Origin: an uncultured Mailhella sp.
GTDB lineage: Bacteria > Desulfobacterota > Desulfovibrionia > Desulfovibrionales > Desulfovibrionaceae
Direction of reading: 5' to 3'
NCBI GenBank assembly: GCA_944322635.1
Contig: CALUPL010000064.1
Coordinates: forward strand, 1 to 64,000
Length of the DNA stretch: 64,000 nt
The position numbers and the translations under genes were made by a program. This document shows, piece after piece, positions 24,923-32,274 of the stretch. The notes under the pieces were generated by a model. It had not been told where the DNA came from. It saw only the letters and a list, made by a program, of their open reading frames with translations, and searched no databases. Each line of letters opens with the position of its first letter. The stretch's first letter is position 1.

Positions 24923-25492
24923 ATGGCAGACATCGGTTACATTGGAGAAAACACCGACCTCATTCTGGGACAGGAATTTCTTACCTGGCTGTGGTTCCGC
25001 AGTGAAACGGGCAACGTTTTCCGCATGGAAACGGCGGAACGCGCCGGAGAACCCTTTACCGTGGCCATGGAGCAGCGCATAGTGGTGCGCGGCGGCGAGG
25101 GAGAAAACCAGGAAACCGCCACCGTTGTGGGTTCGTTCTCTCCCCTGCGCGAAGCAAGACTCGGCCTGCTCACCGGCAAGCAGGTGGTGCGCGCCCTCGT
25201 GCGGCTGGAAAAAGACGGCATGGACTGGCAGGTCACCCTCAAGGCCGAGGATTTCAGCATCAATTCCCTGCGCACGCCCCCCATCGCCAAGGAAGACGCC
25301 TCCGAAGATCCAGACGCGCTCTTTCTGGAAAAAATGTATCTCATTGACCAGGCGCTGGACATGCTGGATGAAATGTTCAGGCAGTTTCTCAATCTGCGCC
25401 TCGCTCCCGCAAGCTGGCAGAAGGAGGCCGAAGCCGTGGCCGAATGGATGCGGCACGACATCAGCCAGGGAACCATGCAGCCCGGAGCCTGA
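24923..25492 (+). CDS. RdgC-like protein, C-terminal part or partner
   Basis: 189 residues, without signal peptide. It begins with a FLTWLWFRSE segment (about 19-28) that resembles the region after the mid-point of longer RdgC-type proteins, continues with a beta-rich part and ends in an amphipathic helical region (LIDQALDMLDEMFRQFL). It follows the RdgC-like gene by 15 bases, and together they encode about 393 residues. I infer a two-subunit or split RdgC; an unrelated partner protein is also possible. Confidence 0.5.
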   Translation: MADIGYIGENTDLILGQEFLTWLWFRSETGNVFRMETAERAGEPFTVAMEQRIVVRGGEGENQETATVVGSFSPLREARLGLLTGKQVVRALVRLEKDGMDWQVTLKAEDFSINSLRTPPIAKEDASEDPDALFLEKMYLIDQALDMLDEMFRQFLNLRLAPASWQKEAEAVAEWMRHDISQGTMQPGA

Positions 25493-25627
25493 CCCTCAAA
25501 CGGGAAAATCGGGCTGCGCCGTCATGCCGCGGCCTTTCCGGCGGAATTTTTCCCGGGCGCACGCTCGTTGCGAAGGTTCCGCCCGGATTCCCCCTAAAGA
25601 ATCCCGCTCTTCCGGGAACGGAGGACT

Positions 25628-26674
25628 ATGAAAGACGCTCCCAATTGCGGCGGCAACGCCGCCTCGCGCTGGCGGGCACTTGGCGTTCGGGCGCTGCGCA
25701 AAACGCTCTGGATGCTGCTGGTGCTCTGGGGAATCACGCTGGTAAGCTTTTTCGTCATACACCTTGCGCCCGGAACGCCCACAGACATGCAGACCAGCCT
25801 CAACCCCCTTGCGGGCGACATGGTGCGCGAAAGGCTCAACGCCCTCTACGGACTGGACAGACCCCTTTGGGAACAGTACGTCGACTGGCTGAGCCGCCTC
25901 GTCAGACTCGACTTCGGCATATCGCTTTCCAGCGACGCCCGTCCCGTCATGGAAAAAATCATGGAGCGTCTGCCCCTTACCGTGGGCATGAACGTCATTT
26001 CCCTTCTGCTCACCCTGCTCATATCCATACCCATAGGCATAGTGTCGGCGGTACGGCGCGGTTCCGTGCTCGACCGGGCGCTCACCGTGCTGGTGTTTCT
26101 CGGCTTTGCCATGCCGAGTTTCTGGCTGGCCATGCTGCTCATGCTCTATTTCGGCATAGACCTCGGCTGGCTTCCCCTTTCCGGCCTCACGTCTCTGGAC
26201 TACGCGCAGCTTTCGCCTCTGGGAAAGGCGCTCGACATAGCGCGGCATCTCACTCTGCCCATACTCGTGGGGCTGGTGGGAAGCATTGCCGGCACTTCCC
26301 GCTTTCTGCGTTCCTCCATGCTGGAGGTTCTGCGCCAGGACTACATGACCACGGCCCGTGCCAAGGGACTTCCGCCGCGTCTCGTCATAGGGCGTCATGC
26401 CCTGCGCAACGCGCTTCTTCCCGTCATCACCATGCTCGGACTTTCGGTGCCCGGTCTCATAGGCGGCAGCGTGATCATTGAAACCATATTCGCCCTGCCC
26501 GGCCTCGGTCAGCTTTTCTACACGGCCGTCATGGCCCGCGACTATCCGCTCATCATGGGCAATCTCGTGCTCGGGGCCGTGCTCACCCTGCTCGGAAACA
26601 TGCTGGCCGACGCGGGATACGGCCTGGCTGATCCCCGCATACGATCCGCTTCGAAGCAGGAGGGCAGATCATGA
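25628..26674 (+). CDS. ABC transporter permease, DppB/OppB/NikB type
   Basis: 348 residues with about six membrane helices. The N-terminal segment [18 protein letters not shown] is the typical start of DppB-class permeases, and the EAA-type coupling loop [25 protein letters not shown] is near 238-262. It would form the channel for peptides, nickel or similar solutes with the next gene. GGAGG precedes the ATG. It overlaps the following permease gene by 4 bases (ATGA). No binding protein or ATPase genes are beside it. Substrate cannot be predicted. Confidence 0.88.
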   Translation: MKDAPNCGGNAASRWRALGVRALRKTLWMLLVLWGITLVSFFVIHLAPGTPTDMQTSLNPLAGDMVRERLNALYGLDRPLWEQYVDWLSRLVRLDFGISLSSDARPVMEKIMERLPLTVGMNVISLLLTLLISIPIGIVSAVRRGSVLDRALTVLVFLGFAMPSFWLAMLLMLYFGIDLGWLPLSGLTSLDYAQLSPLGKALDIARHLTLPILVGLVGSIAGTSRFLRSSMLEVLRQDYMTTARAKGLPPRLVIGRHALRNALLPVITMLGLSVPGLIGGSVIIETIFALPGLGQLFYTAVMARDYPLIMGNLVLGAVLTLLGNMLADAGYGLADPRIRSASKQEGRS

Positions 26675-27495
26675 GCATCAGCCTGAAACGACACGGAATG
26701 TTCCTCACGGGACTTGCCATAGTGCTTTTCATGAGCGTTCTTGCCCTGCTTGCTCCGTGGATAGCGCCATTCGATCCGGCCGCCCTGAATCTCGATCAGA
26801 TTCTCATGCCGCCCTCTGCCGAACATCTGCTCGGAACCGATGAACTCGGCCGCGACGTTTTCTCCCGTCTGCTCTACGGGGCGCGCGTGTCACTCTGGGT
26901 GGGATTCGTGGCCGTGGGCATATCCACGGCCATAGGCATAGTGCTGGGGCTGGCTTCCGGCTATTTCGGCGGATGGACGGACGAACTCATCATGCGCGGC
27001 GTGGACGTGATGCTCTGCTTTCCCTCGTTCTTTCTCATTCTCGCCGTCATTGCCTTTCTGGAACCAAGTCTCACCAACATCATGGTGGTCATAGGACTCA
27101 CGTCGTGGATGGGCGTGGCCCGCCTTGTGAGAGCCGAAACTCTTTCCCTCAGGGAACGCGACTTCATAGCCGCCTCAAAGCTGGCCGGAGCTTCCACGCC
27201 CCGCCTGCTTTTCGTGCACATTCTGCCCAACGCTCTCGCCCCCGTGCTCGTGTCGGCCACGCTCGGAGTGGCCGGGGCCATTCTGGTGGAATCCTCCCTC
27301 AGCTTTCTCGGTCTCGGCGTTCAGCCTCCGGACGCAAGCTGGGGCAACATGCTCATGGACGGCAAGAACACGCTGGAAATAGCACCATGGCTTTCTTTGT
27401 ATCCGGGGCTTGCCATTCTCATCACGGTGCTGGGGTACAACCTTCTCGGCGAAAGCCTGCGGGACATGCTTGATCCCAGACTCCGGGAACACTGA
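26671..27495 (+). CDS. ABC transporter permease, DppC/OppC/NikC type
   Basis: 274 residues, five to six membrane helices. Family marks: [23 protein letters not shown] near 50-72 and the EAA loop [29 protein letters not shown] near 160-188. It pairs with the DppB-type protein encoded immediately upstream. The C terminus [14 protein letters not shown] is typical. No ATP-binding or solute-binding partner lies in this window, so they must come from elsewhere. Confidence 0.88.
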   Translation: MSISLKRHGMFLTGLAIVLFMSVLALLAPWIAPFDPAALNLDQILMPPSAEHLLGTDELGRDVFSRLLYGARVSLWVGFVAVGISTAIGIVLGLASGYFGGWTDELIMRGVDVMLCFPSFFLILAVIAFLEPSLTNIMVVIGLTSWMGVARLVRAETLSLRERDFIAASKLAGASTPRLLFVHILPNALAPVLVSATLGVAGAILVESSLSFLGLGVQPPDASWGNMLMDGKNTLEIAPWLSLYPGLAILITVLGYNLLGESLRDMLDPRLREH

Positions 27496-27854
27496 AAAAG
27501 CCCTTCACACGGCAAAAACTGCGTTTCTGGGCCGCTCTTTTTGGAAACGGCGATACTCTGAAGGCTCCCCAGGCCTGCCCTCCAGTTCTTCGTCGTGCGC
27601 TTTTTACGGCGGCAGGCCGTAACCATGCAAAGCAGCAGGTCATGACCGGAAAATGTCCGTGGCGCAGGTTCGCTCTGTTGTGAAAGTCGACTGCCGAAAC
27701 GTTCTTCTTTCTTCCCAAGCGCACGAAAAAAGGCCCCTTCTCGGGGCCTTTTTCAAAGCGTTCATGAAATGTCGGGGGCGGCGCTTCCGTTTTGCGCCCG
27801 TGCGCCTAAAAGGCTGCCTCTGCGTTGCGTCCGATCGGCTCTTTTATGCAGGCG
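27496..27854. other. intergenic stretch between convergent dppC and lipoprotein genes
   Basis: About 360 bases. The only clear element is the strong two-way terminator at 27726-27753. No gene recognised. Confidence 0.45.
27726..27753. terminator. bidirectional terminator
   Basis: Perfect stem AAAAAGGCCCC/GGGGCCTTTTT with a TTCTC loop; A and T tracts on both sides. It would stop forward transcripts from dppBC and leftward ones from the small envelope genes. Confidence 0.85.
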
Positions 27855-28118
27855 TCACCAGCGACGGCCATGTCCGCCATAGTCGTGCCGTTCCTGCTGA
27901 TGGCCGTAAATGCCTCCGGCCAAAGCTCCCAGACCGCCGCCTATGAGCGCACCCGTCGTTCCGTTGCCGCCGGTAAGCACGCTCAGGCCTCCGCCGACAA
28001 GCGCGCCTCCGGCCGCGCCGCTGAGCGCGCCCTGCTGCGTGCGGGACATGTGCGTGCAGCCCATGGTGCCGAGGGCCAGCGCTCCCGCAAGAAGTACCAT
28101 AAGAGGAAGTTTCATCAT
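27855..28118 (-). CDS. glycine-zipper lipoprotein
   Basis: 87 residues. A lipoprotein signal peptide ends at a lipobox LGTMGC with Cys21. The rest is a Gly/Ala-rich glycine-zipper region (GALSGAAGGALVGGGLSV and a second GALIGGGLGALAGG), a membrane-inserting or self-associating element. A short His/Arg tail follows. Such small outer-membrane lipoproteins are linked to envelope stability. ATG ATG at the start: the second ATG (28115) is equally possible. It is the last of three leftward exported-protein genes. Confidence 0.8.
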   Translation of the reverse strand: MMKLPLMVLLAGALALGTMGCTHMSRTQQGALSGAAGGALVGGGLSVLTGGNGTTGALIGGGLGALAGGIYGHQQERHDYGGHGRRW

Positions 28119-28144
28119 TCCGTCACTCCAGAAGTCTTTCCGCG

Positions 28145-28513
28145 TTATTTGTCGGCCGGAGCCATGAATTCATACCAGAGCACATCGAACACGGAGCGGT
28201 TGAGTTCCGCAGGATGAGCGGCATACCACTTGTCGAGCTTCTTCTGAATCTGCGTCCAGCTTTCATTGCCGAAAGCCTTTATCCAGGCCGCCACAAAGGG
28301 CGACTCCTGCGTTCCCTGTTTTTCGGCCACAAGGTGCTCAATGGCCACGGTGCTGGAAACCCCGTAGAGAAAAGCCAGCTTTTCCGACGTCGTGGAAAGC
28401 TTCCACTCTTCTCCGGTAAAGTCCGCGGGCCTTGCCGTATCGGCAAGCGCAGGCGCGGCCAGAGCGCAGAGAAGAACGGCAATGCCCACCCCTTTAAGAA
28501 AACGCATTTTCAT
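28145..28513 (-). CDS. small secreted protein of unknown function
   Basis: 122 residues. A Sec signal peptide (FLKGVGIAVLLCALAAPALA) is followed by a mature part of about 98 residues rich in Trp, Lys and Glu (EEWKLSTTSEKLAFLYGV, then WTQIQKKLDKWYAAHP). This looks like a small helical periplasmic protein. I recognise no family. The ATG at 28513 has AAGG seven bases upstream. It lies between two other genes for exported proteins with gaps of 26 and 35 bases, so they are probably co-transcribed. Confidence 0.75.
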   Translation of the reverse strand: MKMRFLKGVGIAVLLCALAAPALADTARPADFTGEEWKLSTTSEKLAFLYGVSSTVAIEHLVAEKQGTQESPFVAAWIKAFGNESWTQIQKKLDKWYAAHPAELNRSVFDVLWYEFMAPADK

Positions 28514-28548
28514 GGGCAATCCTTATAGGTGAAGATAAAAGGTGTTCC

Positions 28549-28872
28549 TCAAATGGACATCGGACGTCTGAAATCGGGACGAGGCGCGCCGGAGCTGGGC
28601 GCTCCCGGACGAACGCCGGGTCTGGGTGCTCCGGGGCGAGGTGCAGGCCTGCCGGGACGCGGCGCGGGACGGGGACCGCCAGGTCTGGGCGCTCCGGGGC
28701 GAACGCCGGGACGAGGAGCACCGGGGCGAGGCGCAGGCCTGCCGGGACGGGGGGCAGGACGCCGATCGGGACCATGCGGCGGTGCGGCTTCGGCTTCACG
28801 CGGAAGCAAAGATGCTGTCATTCCAACGGTAAACAGACTCACCAACGAACAAAGAAAGGTACGTCTATCCAT
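28549..28872 (-). CDS. exported Pro/Arg/Gly-repeat protein
   Basis: 107 residues. The N terminus MDRRTFLCSLVSLFTVGM has a twin-arginine-like motif and a hydrophobic core ending at AEAA, so export is likely. The mature part is low complexity: RPAPRPGRPAPRPGAPRPG and related blocks, two near-identical units of 30 residues, strongly basic and probably unfolded. Binding of a negatively charged partner such as LPS, peptidoglycan or DNA is possible but unproven. The ATG at 28872 follows AGAGG. It is first of three leftward genes for exported proteins. Confidence 0.65.
   Translation of the reverse strand: MDRRTFLCSLVSLFTVGMTASLLPREAEAAPPHGPDRRPAPRPGRPAPRPGAPRPGVRPGAPRPGGPRPAPRPGRPAPRPGAPRPGVRPGAPSSGAPRPDFRRPMSI
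28597..28761 (-). repeat. 90-bp tandem repeat coding Pro/Arg/Gly units
   Basis: About 1.8 copies of a 90-base unit (30 codons), GC-rich, encoding RPAPRPGRPAPRPG-type blocks; the unit itself is built from shorter Arg-Pro-Gly repeats. Copy number may vary between strains by slippage. Confidence 0.7.
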
Positions 28873-29184
28873 AGTTTTTACCTCTTCCAATGCCAACCGG
28901 ACAGGAACCTATTTGCAGACATAGCGCACTGCCCTTCATTATGCAAGAGTATTCCAAGAAAAGAACGAGTATATGATTTATATAATATCTTACCTAATTA
29001 ACTTATTTAATTTCCTCATCAAATGTTCAACGACACAATGTAACGAAGTGCTGCGTTTTCCTGCCGTCTCTTTCATGGGGGGGCATGATGCCCCAGGAGC
29101 AGAAAGAAAAAGCCGTTGTCGACTCCTTGTATTTCCGTCTCCTGCAATACTTTTCATGAAATGAGTTTAAGCGCACAGACACGC
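28873..29184. other. AT-rich intergenic stretch
   Basis: About 310 bases, strongly AT-rich from about 28960 to 29040, likely with the promoter of the exported-protein genes on the minus strand. At 29080-29094 GGGGCAT and ATGCCCC form a short inverted repeat after the 305-residue gene. No gene recognised. Confidence 0.4.
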
Positions 29185-30102
29185 TCAAGCGGGATACCGG
29201 TCCATGCTCCCCTGAAGCCACAAGGTGCCCACAATGTCGTCTCCGGTCTGCGGCACATACCCTTTCAGTACATGCTCGGCAGCGTACAGGTATCCGCGCA
29301 ACGCCCCCTTCCCCTGACCGGAAAACAGCGTAAGTATGCGCAGAAAATGCCGCCCCATGAACTCCACACGTTCCGTTCCGAGAACGGGCAGATGAAAGGC
29401 CCACATTCCAACCACTTCCGTGGGAAAAAGAACGCCTCTGCCGTGCAGAGCGTTGTGGGTACTATCGCCGGAGCTGCCCGGGTTGTCGGCAGAGCCGCCG
29501 GTCGGCACATTGTCGTCGGCCTTTTCCAATGCAAGCGCCAGTCCCGCCAGATGAAATTCCGCCCGGGAGCCGAACTGCATCTGCGGAACGTGCTGAAAGA
29601 AACCCGCAAGAAAAAATGAAAGCGTTGTTCCCGTCGTCAGTTCCCGTGCAGCCACCACGCCGGATATGCCGTTGCTCCAGATGTGCGCCTGCTCTATGAC
29701 GCAGGCCACGGGCAGCCCCTCAAATGCAGGATATCCGCCCACGAAATCCGCCTTCCCCTTTCCCTGCGTCATGACGATGTGGGAATGAACGGATATGCCT
29801 CCGCTTGTGGGATAGGCCAGCAGAATAACGCTGCTGCCGTCCTTTCTGTGCATGACCGGCCCCTGTGCCGCACTTTTTTCAAACACATCCTGAATGCCTT
29901 CCACGTATTCCCGGCTGCCTTCGGGGAAAAACGCCGACCATACATCTCCGAGCCCTTCAAAATGTCTTCCCGTAAAGGCGGACGCAGGCCCTTCGTTATC
30001 TGGAGCGGAATCACTGGACGTATTGTTTCTCACCGGAGGCTGTCTGACCGCCGTGCTGCTGTGCGTGCCGCGACCGCCGAAAAGTTTATCCAACACACCC
30101 AT
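29185..30102 (-). CDS. protein of unknown function, 305 residues
   Basis: I do not recognise a family. The first 45 residues are low-complexity and polar (GGRGTHSSTAVRQPPVRNN, many Ser/Asn/Pro), suggesting a flexible tail. The remainder (about 50-305) is a mixed globular part with no signal peptide or clear membrane helix; a second polar linker lies near 205-225 (TGGSADNPGSSGDS). The start at 30102 follows AGGAG; a longer frame is open to 30294. It is flanked by AT-rich intergenic DNA and by an efflux transporter, in the least conserved part of the window. A cytoplasmic or accessory role is possible. Confidence 0.7.
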   Translation of the reverse strand: MGVLDKLFGGRGTHSSTAVRQPPVRNNTSSDSAPDNEGPASAFTGRHFEGLGDVWSAFFPEGSREYVEGIQDVFEKSAAQGPVMHRKDGSSVILLAYPTSGGISVHSHIVMTQGKGKADFVGGYPAFEGLPVACVIEQAHIWSNGISGVVAARELTTGTTLSFFLAGFFQHVPQMQFGSRAEFHLAGLALALEKADDNVPTGGSADNPGSSGDSTHNALHGRGVLFPTEVVGMWAFHLPVLGTERVEFMGRHFLRILTLFSGQGKGALRGYLYAAEHVLKGYVPQTGDDIVGTLWLQGSMDRYPA

Positions 30103-30413
30103 ACTCTCTCCTTTCTCGTACACGTTTTTCTGTAGCGGCCGAACATTTCCGCAACACAAACAAGCAATTCTTCTCTGAAAACACTTACCGTTGCCGGCGA
30201 CGACATGCGCGAGGCACAAAACAAAAGCCTTGTTTTCCTTGCTGTCCCACAAAAACCGTCTGCGGCATGATACCTCGACCAAGACAAGCTCCACGGAGAC
30301 GAATTTTCTCCTCTCGATATCTGCTTAAGCAAACATCGAGATGCGGCCGGTATTCCTTTCCGATGGGACTTCGATTCCCATGCTACACAGACGAAAACAG
30401 TCGGGCAAGTCTG
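30103..30413. other. intergenic stretch between MFS and 305-residue gene
   Basis: About 310 bases between two leftward genes. I see no clear terminator, promoter or gene, although the promoter of the downstream gene should lie here. Confidence 0.35.
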
Positions 30414-31808
30414 CTAGCGATGATGACGAAGTGCCCTCAAGCTGAGCCCAACGCCTATAAGATTGAACAATCCGAATAAAAGCAGCGTATAGCGCATGGC
30501 AAGGAGAAACGTTCCCGAGCTTTCATGCGTCACGGCGGTATCTCCCATGAAAAGCCCTATCATGCTGGCCATGACGATATGACTCATGAGTCCGCCCATG
30601 GTACGCAGACACCCGAGCAGCCCCGACGCGACGGAAAGATTCTCCTTGGGGACATTCCCCAGTGTGGCCGTCATGTTGGGCGCCACGAAAAACGCCGCTC
30701 CCGTGCCCAGAGCCGCCTGACTCACAAAAACCTGCCATACGGAGCTGTTCTGCCCGAGCAGCATGAGGCTGAGTATGCTCAAGCCGCACACCGCCATACC
30801 CGATGTGGAAACAATGCCGGGATGATACCTGTCGGCAAGTCTTCCGGCAAGGGGAGAAAAAAATGTCTGAAACAGACTCTGTGTCATGAGTATCATGCCT
30901 GCATGAAAGGCATTCAAACCGAGAACCTGCTGCAGGTACAAAGAAAAGAACAGAGAAAGCCCCTGAAATGAGCCGTAGTTTATGAAGGTTGCCGCCATAC
31001 CGTCCGGCAGTCCCGGCACTTTGGCAAGAATCTTCAGGTCAAACATGGGATCGGGTGAACTCCATTCTCTGCGGATGAAGCCGATAAGAATGAGAATCCC
31101 CACAGGAATCATGCCGATAACGGCGGGATGCAGAAAGGTGCAGGTTGTTCCCACCGTCACACAAAAGAGGCCTCCGGCACCGAGTAGAGCGCTGACCGGA
31201 TCAAGCGAACGACGTCTGCTCCCTCCGGGCTGCTCAGGAATGACACGCGCAAGAAGGACAAATTCCAGCAGTCCGACAGCGGCCACAAGGAAAAAGACTG
31301 AACGCCATCCGGCAATTTCCGTAAGCCCGCCGCAGGCCAGCGGCCCTATGGCCAAGCCAAGATAAACAGCCGATACTACAATACTTATCACCTGTCCGCG
31401 AATATTGGAAGGCGCCAGCGTAACGCTCAGTGTCGTCACCGTGCAGGAAATGGAGGCCGCGGCCACACCTTGTATAAAACGAAGGGGAATGATCACTCCC
31501 ATGGCGGGAGCAAGCCCCATGAACACGCTGAACAGAAAAAAACTCCCCACCCCGACCAGCAATGTTCTTTTCACACCAAAAATATCGGCGATCCGTCCGC
31601 TCAGCATATGAGAAATGGATTGACCCAGGTTATAACACACCATCACGAGCGAAAGCATGACGGCAGGAGCACCCAGAGATTCACCTATGGAGGGAAGAAT
31701 AGCGGCCACACCGCTCATGAGAAACGGAGCAAACAGATTTCCGGTCCACAGAGCGGCAATAATTGTTTTCAAACGCAGAGACGACGAGGAATTTTCAGCT
31801 CTGAACAT
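30414..31808 (-). CDS. MFS drug-efflux transporter (DHA2/QacA-EmrB type)
   Basis: 464 residues, consistent with the 14-helix DHA2 group. Motif-A-like loop SGRIADIFGVKRTLLVGV (near 70-87) and motif-C-like GLAIGPLACGGLTEIAGWRSVF (near 150-171) are present. Exports drugs or toxic compounds using the proton gradient; no specificity can be read. A strong GGAGG precedes the ATG at 31808. It stands alone between the 305-residue gene and the lon operon, next to AT-rich spacers, which may indicate acquisition. Confidence 0.85.
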   Translation of the reverse strand: MFRAENSSSSLRLKTIIAALWTGNLFAPFLMSGVAAILPSIGESLGAPAVMLSLVMVCYNLGQSISHMLSGRIADIFGVKRTLLVGVGSFFLFSVFMGLAPAMGVIIPLRFIQGVAAASISCTVTTLSVTLAPSNIRGQVISIVVSAVYLGLAIGPLACGGLTEIAGWRSVFFLVAAVGLLEFVLLARVIPEQPGGSRRRSLDPVSALLGAGGLFCVTVGTTCTFLHPAVIGMIPVGILILIGFIRREWSSPDPMFDLKILAKVPGLPDGMAATFINYGSFQGLSLFFSLYLQQVLGLNAFHAGMILMTQSLFQTFFSPLAGRLADRYHPGIVSTSGMAVCGLSILSLMLLGQNSSVWQVFVSQAALGTGAAFFVAPNMTATLGNVPKENLSVASGLLGCLRTMGGLMSHIVMASMIGLFMGDTAVTHESSGTFLLAMRYTLLLFGLFNLIGVGLSLRALRHHR

Positions 31809-32213
31809 GGCGGCCCTCCTTCGAAAAACCTATGCCAAACTGACACAAGTGGAAAGAACACCCGCCGTCTTCGTGAAAATACTCTCAAAAAATAAAAAGG
31901 CCATATTTCTCCCCCCAAAAAATGTGATTCCATTGCATGGACACGAAACATCCATACCTATATTATGAAAAACAATTACATATTAAGTACGTTCTATTAT
32001 ATTCTACTAATTATGTTTCTCCCCATCAAACACAAAATCCACGAAAAATTTTCCGCTTGGAAACAGGCAAAGAAAATCGGCCTTCTTCTCAACGAATTCA
32101 GTTTTCCCCTGCAAAAGCCTCTCTATCGGATCATGGCAGAAAGAGAAAAAATACTGTTCTTTAATTCACAATATGGTACATTACGACTCTCTGCAAAATA
32201 CCGCTGTAAACAC
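31809..32213. other. AT-rich intergenic stretch upstream of MFS gene
   Basis: About 400 bases, markedly AT-rich from 31890 to 32210 compared with the neighbouring genes. It probably contains the MFS promoter. A forward frame of 114 codons at 31965-32309 exists but runs through the lon terminator and into lon, so I do not call it. Confidence 0.4.
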
Positions 32214-32242
32214 AAAAAGACCGCCCCTCCCGGGGCGGTCTT
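32214..32242 (-). terminator. terminator of the leuS-lon chain
   Basis: Stem GACCGCCCC/GGGGCGGTC with a 4-base loop; on the minus strand a five-T tract follows. It lies 33 bases after the lon stop codon. Confidence 0.85.
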
Positions 32243-32274
32243 ATCCGGATCAGCAGGTCCACGAATTCAGGTAT

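Noticed and set aside
28597-28761. Regular GC-rich repeats that might suggest a CRISPR array
   Set aside because: There are no unique spacers; the units are in-frame codons for a Pro/Arg/Gly-rich protein.
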